Positions 56,759-64,000 of a stretch of 64,000 bases of DNA are shown here, in pieces (positions within the stretch are counted from its first letter, which is position 1; every line of letters starts with the position of its first letter). The stretch is from Atherinomorus stipes. Its lineage: Eukaryota; Chordata; Actinopteri; Atheriniformes; Atherinidae. The notes beneath the pieces were generated by a model, which had not been told where the DNA came from, made no database searches, and saw only the letters and a program-made list of their open reading frames with translations. The stretch lies in assembly GCA_023101725.1 (NCBI GenBank), contig JALJCO010003053.1:1681501-1745500 (forward strand). The letters are read 5' to 3'. The translations under genes were made by a program, and so were the position numbers.

Positions 56759-59639
56759 GATATAATACAGGACCCTGCCAATCTGTTATGCCTGGCTGGC
56801 CCACAGAGATGTTTGCAGTAATTTAGTTCCACTGCCAATATATAAATAGGAATTCTGCTGTTAGCACAAAAGAGTGCAGGGGGTGGGGGGCTGGAGGGGG
56901 GATGTATACTGCAGAATGAATGTGAATTGCTCCCTTGCTCCCATTTCAACATCAAAGTAATCAAGGAAAACAAGCTTTTTTAATCGAAAGTATGCAATTA
57001 GAATAAAGCAGAACTGTCCTGGCAGTACACACTGCCAGGATGAAGAGATTAAATGGGTAAGGAGAGAGTAGAAGCACAATCAGCGTAGCCGCAGATATCG
57101 GACTGCAGTCAGAACAGATAATGTAGCACCTTTCATTTCTGTCCTTTACTGTAATGCCAAAGATTGACTCAGTTCTGGAGGCTTCAAGGGCAGAGGAAAT
57201 GCCAGTCATTAGAGACAGCAGAGATCATTTCACAGAAAAAGAAGTGAATAAAAGAACATGTTTTTGTTGCTGTCACATTAAACATGAGACTTTGCAAGAC
57301 CTAATTTTTCTGCATGATCATAGAGTTACCCGTTTTACTTTATCCCCATGGGGAATTAAGCAGGGGGGGAATGAGGGTGCTATTACAGGGACGTGTCAAA
57401 GAGCATTGCAAATAGCGGGGTTACGATATAACACTAATTTGCTCCCGTGGCATTAATACATTTTGCAACTCTAACCCTTCTCTCTTTCAACACACACACC
57501 AACACACGAACTCAAAGTATCTATAGGCATAACCCATGCTGTTCTATCCTATGCAGTGTCAAAACAATGATAAACATTTGGCCGCTATAGGAGCGCTCTG
57601 GAAACCAGCCAAGCTGAATGGGCTGTTTTGTTTCACTGAACAATAGCTCTGCCTAAAGTACTTAACAGCTGTGCTATGCTCTGGGCTCCCCACAGACTCA
57701 CAACAGCACAGCATTCTGGAAGTGTTGCTTTATGCAGTTGTTCATTTCTTCATCCATCTGGGAACTACAATATGTAGTCAAATTTAGTGTAATGCATAAA
57801 AGAAGAGGAAGAACGCTACCATTTGAAGTACGTGCTGTATCCCTGTTTTCTGCCAGGACTGTTAGCAACTGAAATATGACCTCTTTTTAAAAGGTATTAT
57901 TAGGGCATTTTGGTATGAGGTGCTTTATTTCCCGTCAGTGCCAGTGATAGCTTCATTAGCTGAGAGAAGTATTTTCCCCGCATGTTGGAAATGTTTGAAA
58001 GCTGAGCAGTTATTTTTCTGCCAGCTATACATGAAGAAGTGAACACCAAAACTCCCCACATGTAGCCAGTCTGTGTTCAACATGTTTTCAACTTTCCTTT
58101 ATCCACAGTTCTCCTTTTATTTTACTTTTTTTTGGGGGGGGGGGGGGCTGTTTTGAAATTAAAACCACTGGAAGCCATGCATGATACGATAACATCTGTA
58201 GATGTGATATTTCCCAGGACACAGAACATAGTAACTTTAGGCAAACCAGTAACTGAGGCGCTCACTGTCAGGGTCAGCTTCTCTCTCTGCAGGACAGGAC
58301 CTAACAGCTGTCATTTTAAATCGATTCTTCCCTGAATCCCAGTGTAATAAACACTTGAAAGCGTCTCTGGTTTGGTGATGTATGAATGTAATGAGCGTCT
58401 GTCACATGACTGACATGCGATGTTCCTTCCACTTCTTCCTTTATGATTCAGATATGTCTGATATACTGTAAATATGTGGACTATCACTCCTTGGTAATGC
58501 ATTGAAAAAGTATTAAAATACCAAATTAATCCTTGCAGTATCTACAGTATTCCTTGCAAGCTATGTTTTGGTGAGGCAAAGCGCACATGTCAGATTATTT
58601 AATCCTCAGATGCCTCAAATAGGTTGAAGTGTGTTGTTTTTGTGTCTTTTTTATGGTCCCTTCTTTGTGGCTGGATTTTCTGTTTTTATCTCAGCCGACA
58701 TGTTCTTTTATGCGACGCTATCTGTCAATCACCTGACACTCGTAGGAAGAAATGCAAGTCTCTGCCACAAAATAATACCTCAACAAAATAACAACAATAA
58801 TAATATGTCAACATGTCACCTTGCAAACTTGTCACACAGATGTCTTCTTCGTCAGACTGGTTTTGTTTAAGAAGACAGTTAATTTTCAGTTTTACACAAT
58901 AATGCGTGTCTTTTGACAACAATAGCACCAAAGGACAAACGTCACATAAACAGCAAATGCAACATTTTATGAAATAGAAACCTAATCAAAGACAGTGACA
59001 AATAGTGTTGTTATCTGAAGTTGCTGTCTATTATCAACAGTGTTTTTTGGTGTGTAAATCCTAACTTTGCACATATTGTGTATTCACTGATGTCAAAATA
59101 AAAAACAAATGCATTTTTGCACAAATTCATGATTCATCTTCCTGCAGCCTCTGCCAGTTTCCTGTCAGATCTCGTTAATTGGACTACCGTTGTTGCACTG
59201 TGAACATTTGACTGTAAATCTGCTGTAATTAAGTAGGCTACCCCCCCCCCCCCCCCGCCAGTTTCATCAACTTGTCACTTTGATTTTTTTTCTTGCTCAA
59301 CATGTCTTCTTTCAGACCAATGTAAAGAAAATGTCACAAACACAAATTTGTGTGTTTGTGACATTTGTGTTTTTTTCATACTCTGTCTCTATGTGCATCC
59401 ACACCTCATCAAAATCCACCCAAGGTTTGGCTTACTACACCACAGTGGTTGTCTGCCCCCTGTCATGTTTGTCATGTCTGAACAATGATATCTCATCCAA
59501 ACTTGACTATTCCTTCTGCATTTAGTTTCACCTAGCTGCAGCTTGGAAGCCAGAAGCATGTTGTGAAGTAGGCGTGTCATGTACTGACATCACTACACAA
59601 CAAGCCCACCACACTAATGCAAGTACCCCCACCTCGGCT
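56759..59639. other. single-copy non-coding sequence with simple repeats and one palindrome
   Basis: T/G-run at 58128-58147 and C-run at 59240-59256. An imperfect hairpin at 59329-59366 (AAATGTCACAAACACAAA against its complement with a 2-base bulge). No gene supported. Confidence 0.4.
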
Positions 59640-59900
59640 TGCAGGAGTCGGATATTAGGTGGCGTTGGACATCCGATGGGCGTGGACAGTTAGTGAGGTT
59701 AGGGTTAGGGCTTAGCGATATGGGGAAGGGTTATAATAGACGGCTTACAACTGTAATGTGGGCAGAGTCGGACGTCCGACCCCGCCTAATGTCTGACTCC
59801 GCCTCGTCCTTCAAGCTGCAAGTGGGATCTTCTCCACTAATGAGAGCATGGTAAAATCTAACCCGAACCCTAACCACGACCTGCCCACTTTGCGACACAC
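59640..59900. repeat. probable unclassified repeat with inverted GTTAGGGTT / AACCCTAAC words
   Basis: GTGAGGTTAGGGTTAGGG near 59693 is mirrored by CTAACCCGAACCCTAACCAC near 59859, with several GGACGTCCGAC-type words between. This arrangement recurs in fish genomes as a dispersed repeat. Ends not determined. Confidence 0.35.
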
Positions 59901-61740
59901 CTCTCAGTTGCAAGCTGCAGCTGCATATACAGTACTTGCCTGCATTAGCAACTAAACTTCATAAAGGGGAGGATTTTATGCTAAACACAAACTCTTACTG
60001 GCTAAGTTCTGGACAATGTCATTAGTTTGTATTGGTTAATGTGACTATTGAATTACCATTTGGCTTATCGCAGGACTTACAGAAGTCTGAATGACTGGTT
60101 AGGTGTTAATAATGTTGTTGGAAAAGACAACAACTGTCACCTGTAAGAGGACACAGGACAACACAATCAGCTGATGAAATATCCACAAGCTTTATTGGCA
60201 TGAAAGCTGTCGCTCATGTGACAGAGCTGATCAGTCTGCGATACAGCAACGGCTTATAGCTTGTGCTGCGCATTTGAATGAACTGATCAGCGAGTTAATT
60301 TATTCCAGTTGTGCAGGGACAGGTCTCAAAGTGGAGATCGATCCACAGAGTGGTGGATTTTGTAGCAGTTTGCTTCTGAAATGTTGTCTCTATGAAGCAG
60401 ATCATTACAGAGTAAGTGTATGCATGTCAGCTTTCCTTCCCTCCTCAAGAATGTAGCAAAATGTTGGTATCTTTGACATCAGTTCGTGCATGGTTCTCTT
60501 GATCCATGAATCGGAATTGGGCTATGCAGCCTTAAGAAAATGGGAAAGGTTTGGGGGAATCCCTGCACTTCACCTAAAACCTACCAGAGACACAACAGGA
60601 TAAAAAGAGGAAGTAAAGCTCTTCATTTTCCCATCTTTGAAGAGTAGATATGCTGCATGGTTTTTCTATGAATCTCATTGATTTGATGTCTGCAAACTTT
60701 GTTTTCTGACAACAAAACCTGTTGAATTTTACAATCCAAATTTCTAAAGGTAATTTTTTTTCAGGAGGATTGCCATGTGGCTGTGTTACTGAGTTTGGGT
60801 TCAGATGAAGCTCCTACACATGGTACATTTTTAGCTTCAATGTGTTAGAAATGTTTTTGCTTTATTGTTTTTATTTATATGATTAGATATGATTATGCTC
60901 TTGTTTGTTTGGTTTTTTATGTGTTGAATTTTACAATCCTAAACTTTTCTTTCTGGTGACAGGATTTTTTAATTGAGTGATAGAGATATTCAAAATCCCA
61001 TCTGTTAAAGCTTATGACTATTATTTTAAAGTTTTACTTCCATGGTCATTTCATTAATATTTCTGTGTTCTCCATTATTATTGAATGCATTCTGCATCGT
61101 TTCTGTTTAAAAAAACTTCTGGTATCTTTGTATCCAGCTGTATTTGTATACTAGAAGAGAGGCTTGTGGTCCAATGGCAGGCTTTTCCGGGTCCTTCTCG
61201 TGAATTTCCGTCTGATTGGCTGCCTCCCATCAGTGTATGAAGGAAGCTCCGCTCTCCGCTCTTATTTCGTTACAGACAGAAAATAGAGCCGACAAACAAG
61301 TTTGTTCCGCCATGCTAACAAACAGTTAGCTAATTAGCTTCTCAACTCTGAAGCTACAGTCGTGCCGTCTTTACTTCTAGTGTGTAGTGGAGGGTTACCT
61401 GCCTTCCAATGGACAGATAGAAACCCCACGTGGGATATGCTATTTGCAATGTGACGTAGAAGTGCAAGGCTGTTCCCGATTCGCTCTTTTCTTCGTATTG
61501 TTTCTGTGATGAGGAAGCACAGCCGACTGGGGGGAACGCAACGCTAGCAAGTCAGCATGTGTAAGTAAACAAGGGGAAACCCTCCGTATTTCAGAAGGAG
61601 CAAGTTAAACGGGTTTTCAGTGGAAGGAGGCCTTCAACAAAATGCAACACAAAATATGATCCTGATTCAATCCAGTGTTCAGACCATCCAGTGTTTGCTT
61701 TGTAGAACAGTTTCTAAATCTCATTTATTGTTTTTGTGTA
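59901..61740. other. non-coding sequence, no gene supported
   Basis: 61170-61590 is CpG-richer and has CCAAT (61173) and CCACGTGGG (61427) words, which might mark a promoter or an unrecognised transposon. No reading frame accompanies it. Confidence 0.35.
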
Positions 61741-61797
61741 TTGGTCAACTGAGGTTGTTTTTAAATGTGTTATGTAAATAAATTTGACTTGACTATG
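61741..61797 (+). mobile_element. possible LINE/SINE 3' tail
   Basis: The stretch TTTAAATGTGTTATGTAAATAAATTTGACTTGACT has the form of the 3' tails of fish L2-type LINEs and their SINEs, which end in TTGACTTGAC-type repeats. Nothing upstream is recognised. Confidence 0.35.
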
Positions 61798-62166
61798 CAA
61801 AAGTGATGTATTTTGGGATAGGTAATAACTAATTTGCATATTTAAACATGAAATTCAGAAAACTTGCAATCCAAAAAAAAAGACTTACCGGCAGTCTTAA
61901 TGTGAGTAATAAACCAGGAAAGTTTCATGGTGATGCCGTTATAAATGCTGTTACAAATGCTGTTATAAATTTAGTCTGATTCACCTTTAGTTTCTGCTGT
62001 AACTGACAGAAGCAAGTTTCACTTTCATGCTGTGGTTGAAAATCACAATTTTTCACAGATTTGTACAATTTTCTACCATATTCTGTGGCGCCGAAGTTTT
62101 GCTCATCACAAAGTGAGCGATTCTATCCTCAGCCCCCTGAATGTATTAAAATGGCAAGGTATTTAA

Positions 62167-62660
62167 AGGGACTAGAGGCAGGAATTGTGAAAGAATAAAC
62201 AAGCATGTACAGTTTTTTAATGCTAATGGATGATGGAGCGTTAAAAAACAAAAAGAATGAGCCCACCCACGTCTCCCTCCGTTGCCTTGAACAGGCTGTG
62301 TGCTGCATAATGCGCTGCAATTCAGTGGCCGAATTTCCCGCGCTGTCCTGCAGATGTGATGTCAATTGACGTTGCATACCTGTCTCTGACAGTTTTGATA
62401 CAGGAAGGAGATGGTTGCGGTGAATTCAAACACTGCAAAGAATAGCTATGGGTTGTTCTACCATCAGCAAAAAGATCCAAATCAACTGAATGACACTAAA
62501 AAGTGGAACTACGAAGAAAAAGACTTTATCAGCGTAATAAACGATGTTATAGCATCTGTTTGTGTACGCTCCCGTGCTGGCTTGGCTGGAGGCTGCAGTT
62601 ACCCGCAGCACCAGTCGCAGCACTCGCGAGTCTCATTTCTTAATCTTGCCTCAAGTCCCT
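62167..62660 (+). mobile_element. TTAA-targeting DNA transposon, family K3 copy 2 (complete)
   Basis: Flanked by TTAA at 62163-62166 and 62661-62664. Ends AGGGACTAGAGGCAGGA and (complement) AGGGACTTGAGGCAAGA agree at 15 of 17 bases. The 494-bp interior matches 1959-2605 except for the duplicated unit there. No coding capacity. Confidence 0.87.
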
Positions 62661-62794
62661 TTAAAATTTTCCATCATATGGTTAGCTGAGTTTGTAAGGA
62701 AAACCTCAACATGGATGTGTGTCACAGTGGCTCAGTCAGTTCAAAGCAAGCATGTTTACAGGCAAACTAGTAAAAGATGAAACCCGTATGTTAA

Positions 62795-63420
62795 AGCCAG
62801 AGTTGGTAATTCTGTTCAGAAACACTTTTTGTTGTACTGGGTGAAATGGTCCTTCCATCCTGACAGTAGTCACTACATCATGTATTCATAAAAAGGAAGG
62901 AAAAAAGTCAGACCTCTGTGAAAGCTGCAGTTCTGTAAAAACTCTGACCAACACCTGCCATTCGCACCAAAAGACAGGAATTGGTAATTCGCAACGTATA
63001 TAAAGAACAAATCGATGCCTTTATGTCTTGTCTTTCTCCCTCCCCTCTCACCGTCCCCCACCTGACCCACTGTGCGCTGCTCACTGTAAACAAATATAGC
63101 TAATAGACTGCTAAATGCTGCTGCGCAAAAAAACCCCAAACCAAAACAACAGATGAGGATTAAGTCTTGGAGGTGTTGACGTTTGCAGTGTGGACGATTT
63201 ACACTGCAGAAGCAGTTGGAGGTGAGTGGATTAAAGCTTTTGGAAACATGGTTTATCAGCTGTTTACTAGCAAGCTAATGAGCTATTCACTCAACCGCTA
63301 ACCTGCTCATAAAACATCGGCGCGCACGTCCCTGCGCTCTGAAGGCGTGGTTTTGGGTGGATGTCCTTTTTTAAAATGTCACTTGCTGGAACCGTTTTTC
63401 CAACATTGCCAACCCTAGCT
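62795..63420 (-). mobile_element. TTAA-targeting DNA transposon, family K2 copy 2
   Basis: Flanked by TTAA at 62791-62794 and 63421-63424. Ends AGCCAGAGTTGGTAAT and (complement) AGCTAGGGTTGGCAAT. Reversed, its 626-bp interior lines up with 1178-1835 through ACCACGCCT, CACCTCCAACT, CACTGCAAAC and ACACCTCCA blocks. It lies about 130 bp from the K3 copy. Confidence 0.85.
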
Positions 63421-63424
63421 TTAA

Positions 63425-64000
63425 ATTAAGATTAGTGAAAACTGGTAAATGAGAAACAACTTATGGGCTTTGTAATAGGTTTTATAGTTCTACAGATTTC
63501 AGACTAGATTAAATGTAGTATATCAAAGGTGAAAAGGAGCAGAGTTTGTTTCAAGCAAACCAGACTGCTTAGATTTGAAATCACAAAAGGACATGGAGTG
63601 TAGTTGATATTTAATATTTTGGGTTCATTGTTTTTGTCTTCCCATGATGAAGTGGATAAATGCTAGCAGCAACAGAAAAAAAGGCTACAATAGACTGTAA
63701 CTACTCCATTTATCAACCAGCTTTCTTTAATTGAAGTTTTTTAAACTCTGACAAAAATCAATCCACTGCGTGTCCATGTACTTTAATAACTCCAAACTTT
63801 GGTTCTTTGAGTAAGAGTATAACCATACAACTACTTGGTGGCTTTTCATATTTTCAATTCAGATTCAGTCTCACACTGTGTATGTGCTAATCATGCATTA
63901 CAGTCTATGACATGCTACAGTAGCTGTCAGATCATTAACTTAGCCCTTTAAGCCACTGAGCATAAATCTGATTCTCTGAGCTATTGCATTGCTATTTCAT
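63425..64000. other. non-coding sequence, no feature recognised
   Basis: Short frames only up to the end of the window. Confidence 0.4.

Noticed and set aside
59690..59720. TTAGGG words as an interstitial telomere
   Set aside because: Only two or three imperfect units occur, with a mirrored copy 160 bp away; this fits a dispersed repeat better.
1..64000. CRISPR array, tRNA or rRNA genes
   Set aside because: No regularly spaced direct repeats with unique spacers, no tRNA-like B-box in a cloverleaf context and no rRNA-like segment were seen.

Overview
The window is vertebrate nuclear DNA, most probably from a teleost fish. It is AT-rich and has long stretches with no coding sequence and many microsatellites. 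The repeats are the mix typical of ray-finned fish: an APE-type LINE with a 3' tail ending in AAAATGGATGGATG, a jockey/CR1/Rex1-group LINE, Tc1-like, PIF/Harbinger-like and hAT-like DNA transposons, TTAA-targeting miniature elements and a decayed Ty3/Gypsy-type element. I see no bacterial operon, tRNA, rRNA or CRISPR array. The species cannot be read from the sequence alone.

Layout. 1-6.2 kb is a stack of non-autonomous DNA transposons: TTAA elements at 1.18-1.84, 1.96-2.6 and 3.6-4.37 kb, and a 1.68-kb Harbinger-type element with TTA target duplications at 4.54-6.23 kb. 6.8-8.5 kb holds the only convincing protein-coding frame, an unrecognised coiled-coil protein with two different in-frame internal repeats. 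A 0.6-kb A-rich tract and a 5' LINE fragment follow; a 370-bp miniature transposon sits inside that LINE with a 5-bp target duplication. 11-17 kb carries two hAT miniature elements with 8-bp target duplications, a hAT transposase relic and a CACTA-like element. 18.85-19.63 kb is a second copy of the 3.6-kb TTAA element. 20.0-24.8 kb is a nest: a broken Gypsy-type element, a poly(A) retrocopy inside it with a 12-bp target duplication, a terminal-inverted-repeat (TIR) element inside that retrocopy, a Harbinger-like element inside the reverse transcriptase, and a Tc1 fragment at the 3' break.

25-40 kb is mostly single-copy non-coding sequence with no gene I can support. 40-49 kb has a MITE with 25-bp perfect inverted repeats, a possible Tc1 relic, the third copy of the TTAA element and several simple repeats. 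49.6-52.0 kb is a reverse-strand LINE with a frameshifted reverse transcriptase. Three fold-back or hAT miniature elements follow at 52.3-53.6 kb. 53.6-62 kb is again largely single-copy. 62.2-63.4 kb repeats the two TTAA families seen at 1.2-2.6 kb.

How the parts relate. Apart from the 6.9-8.5 kb frame the genes present are dead transposon genes. What can be read is an order of insertion, from target duplications, and families of miniature elements amplified by enzymes not encoded here. Two or three CTCF-like motifs and some homeodomain-motif-rich AT blocks suggest the single-copy parts may be regulatory desert or intron. All classifications rest on terminal repeats, target duplications and recognisable protein motifs read by eye; no database search was run.
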